Below are positions 7,270 to 15,322 of a DNA stretch of 27,148 nt, piece by piece. The stretch is taken from the NCBI GenBank assembly GCA_946478645.1, contig CAMLCW010000020.1, positions 1 to 27,148 of the forward strand, given 5' to 3'. Made by a program: the position numbers and the translations under genes. Position 1 is the first letter of the stretch. Each line of letters opens with the position of its first letter. The notes beneath the pieces are model-generated. The model was given only the letters and a program-made list of their open reading frames with translations. It was not told the DNA's origin and did not search any database. The DNA is from an uncultured Variovorax sp. (lineage in GTDB: Bacteria > Pseudomonadota > Gammaproteobacteria > Burkholderiales > Burkholderiaceae).

Positions 7270-8868
7270 ATGCAAAGAACATTCGCTCGACCGGCATTGA
7301 CCATGGGGCTCGCCGCCGTTTTCGCACTGCCGTCCAGCGCGCTCGCGGCGACGCCGAAGGACACGCTGGTGGTGGCCTGGGCGCTGGACCAGATCATCAC
7401 CATGGACCCGGGCGAGACCTTTGAGGTCACGGCGGGCGAGTTCACGGGCAACGGCTACGACCGGCTGGTTCGAACCAAGCTGGACGACCTGTCCACGCTT
7501 CGGGGCGATGCCGCCAAGAACTGGTCGGTCAGCGAGGATGGCAAGACCTATTCGTTCGAGTTGAAGCCGAACCTCAAGTTCGCCTCCGGCAACGCGATGA
7601 CGGCCGAGGACGTGGTGTTCTCGCTGCAGCGCTCGATCCTGATGGACAAGTCGCCGGCCTTCATCCTGCGCCAGTTCGGCCTGACCAAGGACAACGTGCG
7701 CGAGAAGGTCCGGCAGACCGGCCCGCTGACGCTGACCATGGAGGTTGATAAGCCCTACGCGCCCACGCTGGTGCTGAACTGCCTCACCTCCAACGTGGCC
7801 GCGATCATCGACAAGAAGCTGGTGCTGTCGCACGAGAAGGACGGCGACCTCGGCAACGGCTGGCTCCGCACCAACTTCGCGGGCTCGGGCCCCTACAAGC
7901 TGCGCGACTACCGCCCCAACGAGATCGCGGTGTTCGAACGCAACGAGCACTACACGCTGGGGCCGAAGGCCAAGCTGGCGCGGGTCATCTACCGGCACGT
8001 GAAGGAAGCCTCGACGCAGCGGCTGCTGCTCGAGAAGGGCGATGTCGACATTGCGCGCAATCTGCAGCCGCAGGATTTCGCGGCCATTGCGGGCAACAAG
8101 GACCTCGCGGTCACCTCCACCCCGCGTGGCACCGTGGTCTACATCGGCCTGAACCAGAAGAACCCCAACCTCGCCAAGCCCGAGGTGCGCGAAGCCCTGA
8201 AGTGGCTGGTGGACTACGACAGCATCGGCAAGGTGTTGATCAAGGATATCGGCGTGATCCACCAGAACTTCCTGCCGGTCGGCCTGCTCGGCGCAAGCAC
8301 CGAAGAGCCCTACAAGTTCGACGTGGCGAAGGCCAAGGCGCTGCTCGCGAAGGCGGGCCTGGCCGATGGCTTCAAGGTGACCATCGACATGCGGACGACG
8401 CAGCCGATCCAAGGCATCACCGAGAACTTCCAGCAGACCGCCAAGCGCGCCGGTATCGATGTCGAGGTGATCCCGGGCGACGGCAAGCAGACGATGACCA
8501 AGTACCGCGCGCGCCAGCACGACATGTACATCGGCGCCTGGGGTGCCGACTACTGGGATCCGCACACCAACGCCAGCACCTTCGCACGCAATCCCGACAA
8601 CTCGGACGACGCCAAGGTCAAGCCGCTGGCCTGGCGCAATGCCTGGGAGATTCCCGCCCTGACCCGCCAAGTCGAGGCCGCAGCGCTGGAGCGCGATCCC
8701 GAGAAGCGCAAGGCGATCTACGAGAAGCTGCAGGCCGAGGTTCGGGCCACGAGCCCGTACGTGGTGCTCTACCAGCAGATCGATACCGCCGCCCTGCGCA
8801 GCAACGTGAAGGGATATCGGCTCGGCGAGACCTCCGGACTGACGCGGCTTTCGCTGGTCAGCAAGTGA
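7270..8868 (+). CDS. Peptide ABC transporter substrate-binding protein (SBP family 5, DppA/OppA-type)
   Basis: This 532-residue periplasmic protein binds peptides or a related solute and delivers them to the permeases encoded next. A Sec signal peptide covers about residues 1-27 (hydrophobic core, then SSALA|AT) and has no lipobox, so the mature protein is soluble. The mature start, LVVAWALDQIITMDPGETFE, and the FAGSGPYKLRDYRPNEIAVF segment are family 5 hallmarks, and the length is normal. ATG 7270 has a strong GGGGGA ribosome site. It is the first gene of a five-gene transporter operon and is preceded by a structured leader. Di- or oligopeptide specificity is inferred from the family and the adjacent aminopeptidase; related proteins also carry nickel chelates, opines or glutathione. 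Confidence 0.92.
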   Translation: MQRTFARPALTMGLAAVFALPSSALAATPKDTLVVAWALDQIITMDPGETFEVTAGEFTGNGYDRLVRTKLDDLSTLRGDAAKNWSVSEDGKTYSFELKPNLKFASGNAMTAEDVVFSLQRSILMDKSPAFILRQFGLTKDNVREKVRQTGPLTLTMEVDKPYAPTLVLNCLTSNVAAIIDKKLVLSHEKDGDLGNGWLRTNFAGSGPYKLRDYRPNEIAVFERNEHYTLGPKAKLARVIYRHVKEASTQRLLLEKGDVDIARNLQPQDFAAIAGNKDLAVTSTPRGTVVYIGLNQKNPNLAKPEVREALKWLVDYDSIGKVLIKDIGVIHQNFLPVGLLGASTEEPYKFDVAKAKALLAKAGLADGFKVTIDMRTTQPIQGITENFQQTAKRAGIDVEVIPGDGKQTMTKYRARQHDMYIGAWGADYWDPHTNASTFARNPDNSDDAKVKPLAWRNAWEIPALTRQVEAAALERDPEKRKAIYEKLQAEVRATSPYVVLYQQIDTAALRSNVKGYRLGETSGLTRLSLVSK

Positions 8869-8894
8869 GCTGATCCGCGCGACCTGCACGCTGC

Positions 8895-9965
8895 ATGGGC
8901 ACGCTCGTGAACAACGCCACTAATCCCACGGCCGGCGCGGCCACCCGGCTGCGGCGCCGTGCCGCGGCGGTGCTGCGCTTTGCCGCCGTGGTCCTGGTGA
9001 CCTACCTCGGCCTGCTGGCCGTGACCTTCTTCATCGGCCGGGTGATTCCGGTCGATCCCGTGCTGGCGCTGGTGGGCGAGCAGGCACCCGACGACGTGAT
9101 CGAACGCACGCGCGAGGAACTGGGCCTCAACAAGCCCCTTCTCGAGCAGTTCGCCATCTACCTCGGCAAGGCGGTGCGGGGCGACTTCGGTACCTCGGTG
9201 CTCACATCGAACCCGGTGCTCACGGACATCGCGCAGACCTTTCCGGCCACCATCGAGCTTGCCACGTTCGGCATCCTGATCGGTGCCGGACTCGGCATTC
9301 CGATGGGCGTTTGGGCCGCCGTGCGCCGCGGCGGCATGGCCGACCACCTGGTGCGCGTGATCGGCCTGATCGGCTACTCGGTGCCGATCTTCTGGCTCGG
9401 GCTGATGGCGCTGGTGCTGTTCTACGCCAAGCTCGACTGGGTGCCTGGACCCGGACGCATCGATGTGATGCACGCCTATTCGTTCACGCCGCAGACCGGC
9501 TTCCTGCTGCTGGACACGGCGCGCCAGGGCGAGTGGGAGGCGTTCCGCAGCGCGCTGTGGCACCTGGTGCTGCCGGCCTCGCTGCTGGGCTATTTCTCGC
9601 TGGCCTACATCAGCCGCATGACGCGCTCTTTCATGCTCAACGAGCTGGCGCAGGAATACGTCGTCGCCGCGCGTGCCAAGGGCCTGAGCGAGCGGCGCAT
9701 CATCTGGCGCCACGCACTGCGCAACGCGATGGTGCCGCTGGTCACCGTGGTGACGCTGTCGTATGCCGGCCTGCTCGAAGGCTCGGTGCTGACCGAGACC
9801 GTGTTCGCCTGGCCGGGCCTGGGCCTCTACATCACCAACTCGCTGCAGAACGCGGACATGAACGCGGTCCTGGGCGGAACGCTGGTGGTGGGCTCGGTTT
9901 TCATCGGCCTGAATCTGTTGTCCGACCTGCTGTACCGCCAACTCGACCCCCGGACCCGACCATGA
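8895..9965 (+). CDS. Peptide ABC transporter permease (DppB-type)
   Basis: The 356-residue inner-membrane protein forms half of the translocation channel. A first membrane helix (VVLVTYLGLLAVTFFIGRVI) is followed by the DppB-type periplasmic segment with FGTSVLTSNPVLTDI, then five more helices. The coupling loop that contacts the ATPase is visible as EYVVAARAKGLSERRIIWRH, the EAA motif. It starts 26 bp after the binding-protein gene and its stop overlaps the next permease start (ATGA). The N-terminus has about 20 Ala/Arg-rich residues before the first helix, so a slightly later start cannot be excluded. Confidence 0.92.
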   Translation: MGTLVNNATNPTAGAATRLRRRAAAVLRFAAVVLVTYLGLLAVTFFIGRVIPVDPVLALVGEQAPDDVIERTREELGLNKPLLEQFAIYLGKAVRGDFGTSVLTSNPVLTDIAQTFPATIELATFGILIGAGLGIPMGVWAAVRRGGMADHLVRVIGLIGYSVPIFWLGLMALVLFYAKLDWVPGPGRIDVMHAYSFTPQTGFLLLDTARQGEWEAFRSALWHLVLPASLLGYFSLAYISRMTRSFMLNELAQEYVVAARAKGLSERRIIWRHALRNAMVPLVTVVTLSYAGLLEGSVLTETVFAWPGLGLYITNSLQNADMNAVLGGTLVVGSVFIGLNLLSDLLYRQLDPRTRP

Positions 9966-10900
9966 GCACCTCTCGCCCTCCCTCCCACGTGGGCCGCATC
10001 GCCGGCCTGCACGACTGGCTGATGTCCGACCGGCCGCAATCCCGGCGCCAGGCCGCGCTGGGCCGCACCTATGGCGCATGGCGCGTCTTCGCACGCAACC
10101 GCCTCGCTGTAACCGGGCTTGCGATCGTGCTCGCGCTGATCGCGGTGGCGGTGTTCGCCGACTGGCTTTCGCCCTACTCGCCCTATGTCGGCGACCTGCA
10201 GACCCAGCGCCTGCTGCCGCCTTCGACCGCACACTGGCTCGGCACCGACGGCCAGGGGCGCGACATCCTTTCACGCCTGATACACGGCTCGCGCATCACG
10301 CTCTACGTGGTGGTGCTGGTAGCGGTGCTGGCAGCCCCCATCGGCCTCGTGGTGGGCACGGCGGCCGGGTATGCGGGCGGTTGGCTCGATGCGGTGCTGA
10401 TGCGGATCACCGATATTTTTCTTGCGTTCCCGCGGCTGGTCCTGGCGCTCGCCTTCGTGGCCGCGCTCGGCCCGGGCATCGAGAACGCCGTGATCGCGAT
10501 CGCCATCACCTCGTGGCCACCGTACGCGCGCATCGCACGCGCCGAGACGCTGACCATCCGCCAGGCCGACTACATCAGCGCGGTGCGCCTGATCGGCGCG
10601 CCGGCCTGGCGCATCGTGTTGCGCCACGTCATGCCGCTGTGCCTGTCCTCGGTCATCGTGCGCGTCACGCTGGACATGGCGGGCATCATCCTGGCCGCGG
10701 CCGGGCTCGGCTTCCTCGGCCTCGGGGCACAGCCGCCGATGCCCGAATGGGGCGCACTGATCGCCGACGGGCGGCAGTTCCTGCTCGACCATTGGTGGGT
10801 GGCTGCCGCTCCGGGCGCGGCCATCTGCATCGTCAGCCTGGCCTTCAACCTGCTGGGCGACGGCTTGCGCGATGCACTCGATCCGAAAGGAAACACATGA
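9962..10900 (+). CDS. Peptide ABC transporter permease (DppC-type)
   Basis: This 312-residue protein is the second channel subunit. The frame is open from 9311, but ATG 9962 overlaps the previous stop by 4 bp, removes a shadow of the dppB-like gene and gives a normal N-terminus. Residues about 35-70 carry the N-terminal DppC domain (WRVFARNRLAVTGLAIVLAL). HWLGTDGQGRDILSRLIHGS is the conserved periplasmic motif before the core helices, and ADYISAVRLIGAPAWRIVLRH is the EAA loop. The end SLAFNLLGDGLRDALDPK is typical of the family. The stop overlaps the following ATPase start, indicating translational coupling. Confidence 0.93.
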   Translation: MSTSRPPSHVGRIAGLHDWLMSDRPQSRRQAALGRTYGAWRVFARNRLAVTGLAIVLALIAVAVFADWLSPYSPYVGDLQTQRLLPPSTAHWLGTDGQGRDILSRLIHGSRITLYVVVLVAVLAAPIGLVVGTAAGYAGGWLDAVLMRITDIFLAFPRLVLALAFVAALGPGIENAVIAIAITSWPPYARIARAETLTIRQADYISAVRLIGAPAWRIVLRHVMPLCLSSVIVRVTLDMAGIILAAAGLGFLGLGAQPPMPEWGALIADGRQFLLDHWWVAAAPGAAICIVSLAFNLLGDGLRDALDPKGNT

Positions 10901-11760
10901 GCGACGGTTCTGCATCCATCACCGCCGAGCCGATGCTGGACGTGCGCGACCTGCGCGTTGCGTTCCCGGCACGCGGCGGTGGCATGACCGAGGCCGTGCG
11001 CGGCGTCTCGTTCACGCTCGGACGGGAGCGCCTGGGCATTGTGGGCGAATCGGGTTCGGGCAAGTCCCAGACCGGCCGCGCGATCCTGGGACTGACGGCA
11101 CCCGGCGGCCGGGTCTCGGCCGAGCGCCTGGCCTTTCGTGGCCAGGACCTGCTGCGCTGCGGGCCCAAGGAACGCCGCGCCTTGCGCGGTGGGCGCATCG
11201 GCATGGTGCTGCAAGACCCGAAGTTCTCGCTCAACCCTGTGATGACCATCGGTGCGCAGATCGTGGAGGCGCTGCGTGCGCATGCGGCCGTGTCGGCACG
11301 CGAAGCGCGCGAGCGTGCGCTGCAAGCCCTGACCGCGGTGCAGATCGACCAGGCCGAGCGCGTGTTCAAGCTGTACCCGCACGAGGTTTCCGGCGGCATG
11401 GGCCAGCGCGCGATGATCGCGATGATGCTGATCGCCGAGCCCGAGCTGCTGATCGCCGACGAGCCGACCTCGGCACTCGACGTGACGGTGCAACTGCAGG
11501 TGCTCTCGATCCTGGACCGGCTGGTGGCGGAGCGCGGCATGGGACTGATCTTCATCTCCCACGACCTGCGTCTGGTCTCGACCTTCTGCGACCGCATCCT
11601 CGTGATGTATGCCGGGCGCGTGGTCGAAGAGCTGCCGGCCGGCGGCATGGCCGATGCGCGGCATCCCTACACGCGCGGACTGCTCGACTGCCTGCCGCGG
11701 CTCGGCGCCAGCCGCCATCCGTTGCCGGTGCTCGACCGGCAGCCGGAGTGGGCGCTGTGA
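10897..11760 (+). CDS. Peptide ABC transporter ATPase (DppD-type)
   Basis: This 287-residue cytoplasmic ATPase powers the importer with its partner encoded next. Walker A is GESGSGKS (50-57), the Q-loop is VLQDPKFSLNP, the ABC signature is VSGGMGQ (164-170), Walker B is LLIADEPTSALD (184-195), and the switch His is in FISHDLRLV. ATG 10897 overlaps the previous stop. The C-terminus retains the HPYTRGLLDCLPRLG motif of the oligopeptide ATPase tail but is shorter than classical DppD, about 287 against roughly 325 residues. It overlaps the next gene by 4 bp. Confidence 0.93.
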   Translation: MSDGSASITAEPMLDVRDLRVAFPARGGGMTEAVRGVSFTLGRERLGIVGESGSGKSQTGRAILGLTAPGGRVSAERLAFRGQDLLRCGPKERRALRGGRIGMVLQDPKFSLNPVMTIGAQIVEALRAHAAVSAREARERALQALTAVQIDQAERVFKLYPHEVSGGMGQRAMIAMMLIAEPELLIADEPTSALDVTVQLQVLSILDRLVAERGMGLIFISHDLRLVSTFCDRILVMYAGRVVEELPAGGMADARHPYTRGLLDCLPRLGASRHPLPVLDRQPEWAL

Positions 11761-12563
11761 CGGCGCGCGCCGACGGTGTGGCCGCGCGGCGCAGCGGCCG
11801 CATCGGCATCGCGGTCGATCACCTGCGCGTGGGCTTCGCCGATTTCATCGCGGTGCATGACACCAGCTTCGTGGTGGCGCCCGGCGAAAGCTTTGGCATC
11901 GTGGGCGAGTCGGGCTCGGGCAAGTCCACGGTACTGCGCGCCTTGTGCGGGCTGGCACCTCGCCGGTCGGGGACCGTCGCGCTGGTCGGCCCGCCCGGCA
12001 ACGCGTCATCCCTGCCCGCGCCCGGCAGCAAGGCGTTCCGCCGCAGCGTGCAGATGGTGTTCCAGGACCCGTATGGATCGTTGCATCCACGCCAAACGGT
12101 CGACCGGATCCTCGCGGAGCCTCTTGCGATCCATGGCATCGGCGACGCCGAGGGCCGCATTGAACAGGCATTGGACGAGGTCGGCCTGGGCAGCAGCTTC
12201 CGTTTTCGCTATCCGCACCAGCTCTCGGGGGGCCAACGCCAACGCATCGCAGTCGCGCGCGCGCTGATCCTGGAGCCCGAGGTGCTGCTGCTCGACGAGC
12301 CCACGTCGGCACTCGACGCCTCGGTGCAAGCCGAGGTGCTGAACCTGCTCGAGGCCTTGCGAGAAAGACGTGGGCTGAGTTTCGTGATGGTCAGCCACGA
12401 TCTGGCGGTGGTCACGCACATGTGCGATCGGCTCATGGTCATGCAGCGGGGGCGCACCGTGGAAATGCTCTCGGGCTCCGACCTCGCGGGCCACCGGGTG
12501 CGCGAGGACTACACACGCGAGCTGATGAACGCCTCGGCGGGCTTCCGGCGCGAGCCGGCTTAG
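11757..12563 (+). CDS. Peptide ABC transporter ATPase (DppF-type), GTG start
   Basis: This 268-residue ATPase is the second nucleotide-binding subunit. Walker A is GESGSGKST (50-58), the Q-loop is VFQDPYGSLHPRQ, the signature is LSGGQRQR (156-163), Walker B is VLLLDEPTSALD (176-187), and the switch His is in MVSHDLAVV. The reading frame is open far upstream, but the GTG at 11757 overlaps the previous TGA by 4 bp (GTGA), matching the coupling of the earlier genes, and gives a family-length protein. The C-terminal oligopeptide-transport tail is reduced to about DYTRELMNAS. The stop TAG overlaps the stop of convergent fdhD. Confidence 0.9.
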   Translation: MTARADGVAARRSGRIGIAVDHLRVGFADFIAVHDTSFVVAPGESFGIVGESGSGKSTVLRALCGLAPRRSGTVALVGPPGNASSLPAPGSKAFRRSVQMVFQDPYGSLHPRQTVDRILAEPLAIHGIGDAEGRIEQALDEVGLGSSFRFRYPHQLSGGQRQRIAVARALILEPEVLLLDEPTSALDASVQAEVLNLLEALRERRGLSFVMVSHDLAVVTHMCDRLMVMQRGRTVEMLSGSDLAGHRVREDYTRELMNASAGFRREPA

Positions 12564-13438
12564 GCCGGCGTGCGGCGCGCGAGTTCGGGCTGCAGCACCA
12601 GCCGCTCGGCGCCCGCATAGCAGACGAAGTGCCGGTTGGTCGCGCGGCCGATCGCGCACAGGCCCACGCGGGTGGCCACCTCGTGGCCCATCTGCGTGAT
12701 GCCGCTGCGCGAGACCACGATCGGCACGCCCATCTGGGCCGACTTGATCACCATCTCGCTCGTGAGCCGGCCGGTGGTGTAGAACACGCGGTCGCCCGCG
12801 AGCGCGCCCGGCGGCTGCATGGCGCACCAGCCCGCGATGGTGTCGATCGCGTTGTGGCGGCCCACGTCTTCGACGAAGCAGTGCATCGTGGCACCGGTGG
12901 CGTCGGCGTCGAGCGTGAAGAGCGCGCAGCCGTGCACCGAGCCGGCCGACTTGTAGGTGCTCTCCTGGAGCCGGATCGCGTTGACCAGCGCATAGAGCTG
13001 CGCCTGCGTCATGCGCGTGGGCGGCAGTTGGAGCTTGTCGATGTCGGCCATCAGGTCGCCGAACACGCTGCCCTGGCCGCAACCGGTGGTCACGACCTTC
13101 TTCGCGGTGCGCTCCTCGATGCGGTCGATGCCGGCATGCGTGCGCACCGCGGCCGCGCCGACCTCCCAGTCGACCGTGACCGACTCGACGTCGGCGGCCG
13201 ATTCGATGAGGCGCTGGTTCAGCAGGTAGCCCAGCACGAGCAGTTCGGGCTGGGCGCCGAGCGTCATGAGCGTGACGAGTTCGCGCCGGTCGACGTAGAC
13301 CGTGAGGTCGCGCTCGGCGGGGATGGACACCGTGCCGCGCGCGCCGTGCTCGTCGATCACCTCGACCTCGCGCGTCAGCGCGGCGCGGGCCTGGGTCAGG
13401 CGCGGCAGCGGCGGCACCGGCGACGCCGCTGCGCTCAC
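12560..13438 (-). CDS. fdhD: Formate dehydrogenase accessory sulfurtransferase FdhD
   Basis: FdhD carries sulfur from a cysteine desulfurase to the bis-molybdopterin cofactor, which activates formate dehydrogenase. The protein is 292 residues if it starts at GTG 13438, which overlaps the upstream stop as GTGA; this was preferred to the much longer open frame, which is a shadow. Family motifs are FVEDVGRHNAIDTI, DRVFYTTGRLTSEMVIKSAQ and VSRSGITQMGHEVA. The mobile-loop cysteine is Cys120 in VTTGCGQGSVFGD. In E. coli the loop is CxxC; here the second position is Gly123, so only one cysteine remains. It is the last gene of the formate dehydrogenase block and its stop overlaps the convergent transporter operon. 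Confidence 0.95.
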   Translation of the reverse strand: MSAAASPVPPLPRLTQARAALTREVEVIDEHGARGTVSIPAERDLTVYVDRRELVTLMTLGAQPELLVLGYLLNQRLIESAADVESVTVDWEVGAAAVRTHAGIDRIEERTAKKVVTTGCGQGSVFGDLMADIDKLQLPPTRMTQAQLYALVNAIRLQESTYKSAGSVHGCALFTLDADATGATMHCFVEDVGRHNAIDTIAGWCAMQPPGALAGDRVFYTTGRLTSEMVIKSAQMGVPIVVSRSGITQMGHEVATRVGLCAIGRATNRHFVCYAGAERLVLQPELARRTPA

Positions 13439-13857
13439 TGCGCCTTCGGCGTGGGATTGGTGACGGCGGCGGGCTGCACGGTGCTGGGCGGCGACGCGGC
13501 CGTGTCGGCCGGCGAATGCGCGCCCGAGACCTCGAGCGGCTTCGCTTCCTGCGGCGGCGTGTAGGCGAACGGGCCGGGATCGGCACAGGCCGGCAGCGCG
13601 GCCGGCGCAGCGGGCACGGTCTTGCCGGCCGCCGCCGCGCTCGCGCGGTAGGCCGCCGCGACGCGGTCCTGGGCCATGCAGAGCTTGTAGGCATCGACCT
13701 TGCCGCTCCATGCGGTCTTGGCCGCGGCTTCGGCCGCCTTGGCCTTGGCTTCGGGCGTGGACGGCGGCGCGGGCAGCTTGGCCCATGCCATCGGCGCGGC
13801 GAGCGCGAGCGCCAGCGCGCAGAGGTTCAGGGGCGAGGAGAACGGCTTCTTCTTCAT
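13435..13857 (-). CDS. Small secreted protein of unknown function in the formate dehydrogenase operon
   Basis: I do not recognise this 140-residue protein. It begins MKKKPFSSPLNLCALALALA and has a clear Sec signal peptide ending near APMAWA (about residue 26). The mature part is Ala/Pro-rich with a helical stretch (about 36-77), two cysteines (Cys60 in YKLCMAQDR and Cys91 in LPACADPG) that could form a disulfide, and a low-complexity Pro/Ser/Ala C-terminal tail from about 100. The start overlaps the cytochrome b stop (ATGA) and its own stop overlaps the fdhD start (GTGA), so it is translationally tied to both. A periplasmic role in assembling or stabilising the dehydrogenase is inferred from position alone. 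Confidence 0.75.
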   Translation of the reverse strand: MKKKPFSSPLNLCALALALAAPMAWAKLPAPPSTPEAKAKAAEAAAKTAWSGKVDAYKLCMAQDRVAAAYRASAAAAGKTVPAAPAALPACADPGPFAYTPPQEAKPLEVSGAHSPADTAASPPSTVQPAAVTNPTPKAQ

Positions 13858-15056
13858 GACGACCTTCCTTCGGCGGGCTGCGGCGCCCGGACTGCGGCAG
13901 TGGGGGCGGCCGTGCCGGACGGCTGCGAACGCTGCCTCGGGATTTTGCCCGCCGCCACGTCGTCGTACCAGAGCTCGTGGTGTTCCTTGGCCCAGGTCTC
14001 GTCGACATAGCCGGTGCGCATGGCCTTGTAGGCGCCCTTCATGCCGAGCGTGCCGATGTAGATGTGGCCCATGATCACGGCCATCATCAGCATCGTCGCG
14101 ACGCCGTGGACCATGTGCGCCACCTGCATCTGGCCGCGCGTGTAGACGAAGCCCGGCAGCAGCTTGTCGAGGAAAAGCCCCGAGCCGATGATGAACAGGC
14201 CGAGGAACAGCACGCCGCCCCAGAACACCAGCTTCTCGCCCGCATTGAAGCGGTGCGACGGCGCTTCCTTGCCGCCAAACAGGCCGCCGGCGCTCTTCAG
14301 CCACTTCCAATCGACCGCGCGCGGCAGGTTGTCGCGAATGAAGGTGACGACCATGAACAGCGTGGTGACCACGAACAGCGGCCCGACGAAGTTGTGCACG
14401 TTCTTGAGCGCATAGGCGATCCAGCCGAACAGCGTGCTGCCCATCCACGGCATCAGGAAGAACTGGCCGAAGGCCATCACGATGCCCGAAAGCGCGAGGA
14501 TCACGAAGGCCGCCGCGTTCGACCAGTGCGTGGCCCGTTCGAACGGCGTGAAGCGCTCGATGCGACGGCCGGTCTCCTTGCCGTGCAGCCCGATCGGCCC
14601 CTTGGTGAAGTAGTAGATCGCCAGCGCCAGCAGCGTCACGAACAGCAGCGCCGCGCCGTAGGGAATGATCCAGTCGTTGCGCACCTGCCGCCAGGCCTCG
14701 CCGGCCGTGGTGCGGCGCGAGCCCGGATATTGCACCTGCGGCTGGATCAGGTTGCCGGCCTCGGGCGCCTGGCTCACGGGCAGGCTGCTGTAGCCCGTCA
14801 CGCCCTGCCCGACCTGGCGCCACATCGGCGCGTTGTTGCCGGGCTGCACCTTCATGCGCTCGCCGTTGGTCTGGTTCGCGTAGTTGGGATCGGCGCTCGC
14901 TTCGGGTTTGACCTCGAAGATGTTCTGGCTGCGGATGCCGCCTGCACCGGGCGCGGCCGGTGCCGAAGTGGTGCCCGGTGTCGCAGGCGGCTGCGCCTGC
15001 GCGAAGGCCGAACCCAGCGCGGCGAAGAGAACGAGAGCGGTCAGCGCTTGCTTCAT
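13854..15056 (-). CDS. fdhC: Formate dehydrogenase gamma subunit (cytochrome b556 type)
   Basis: This 400-residue membrane subunit takes electrons from the beta subunit and reduces quinone. A signal-like hydrophobic N-terminus (1-20, ends SAFAQA) is followed by a Pro/Gly/Asn-rich region up to about 125, probably periplasmic. Five hydrophobic segments follow, near 130-150, 178-197, 223-241, 276-296 and 317-335. Candidate heme-ligand histidines are His177 (ATHWSN), His221 (NVHNFVG), His314 or His317 (AHMVHG) and His331 (MGHIYIG). The tail has WAKEHHELWYDD. E. coli FdnI has only about 217 residues and four helices, so the N-terminal extension is the main difference; long forms with it are known in other proteobacteria. 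ATG 15056 has a GGAGAG ribosome site. The stop overlaps the next gene. Confidence 0.92.
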   Translation of the reverse strand: MKQALTALVLFAALGSAFAQAQPPATPGTTSAPAAPGAGGIRSQNIFEVKPEASADPNYANQTNGERMKVQPGNNAPMWRQVGQGVTGYSSLPVSQAPEAGNLIQPQVQYPGSRRTTAGEAWRQVRNDWIIPYGAALLFVTLLALAIYYFTKGPIGLHGKETGRRIERFTPFERATHWSNAAAFVILALSGIVMAFGQFFLMPWMGSTLFGWIAYALKNVHNFVGPLFVVTTLFMVVTFIRDNLPRAVDWKWLKSAGGLFGGKEAPSHRFNAGEKLVFWGGVLFLGLFIIGSGLFLDKLLPGFVYTRGQMQVAHMVHGVATMLMMAVIMGHIYIGTLGMKGAYKAMRTGYVDETWAKEHHELWYDDVAAGKIPRQRSQPSGTAAPTAAVRAPQPAEGRSS

Positions 15057-15067
15057 GGGCTCTCCGA

Positions 15068-15322
15068 TCAGTTTTCTTTGTTGTATTCGTTCTGCCCGTT
15101 TTGCGTGCGGGTCTTGAGCTGCTGCTGCCAGGCGGTCTTGTCGCCCACCTTCCAGTCCGGCGCGGTGAACACCGTGCCGGTGTTCGCCTGCGTGCCGGTG
15201 CCGCTCCAGGGCACGGCATCGTGCTTCACGCCCTGCGCATTGGTCTGCGGCTTCTCGCCGCAGCCTGCGAGGAACCCCGCGGCGAGCACCGCGCCGACGA
15301 GCGCAAGGCCCTGCCGCTTCAT
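15068..15322 (-). CDS. Small lipoprotein of unknown function between FDH beta and gamma genes
   Basis: This 84-residue protein starts MKRQGLALVGAVLAAGFLAG and ends its signal with the lipobox LAGC, giving lipidated Cys21. The short mature part contains VPWSGTGTQANTGTVFTAPD and WKVGDKTAWQQQLKTRTQNG, and ends in a charged, Asn-rich tail. I recognise no domain. The ATG at 15322 overlaps the beta-subunit stop (ATGA), and the gene ends 11 bp before the gamma start, so it is locked into the catalytic operon. A residue after Cys21 of Gly rather than Asp suggests outer-membrane sorting is possible. It may tether or bridge the periplasmic catalytic subunits, but this is inference from position. Confidence 0.8.
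   Translation of the reverse strand: MKRQGLALVGAVLAAGFLAGCGEKPQTNAQGVKHDAVPWSGTGTQANTGTVFTAPDWKVGDKTAWQQQLKTRTQNGQNEYNKEN

Noticed and set aside
7258..8889. 543-codon minus-strand open frame
   Set aside because: It is antisense to the family 5 binding protein and is a shadow by composition.
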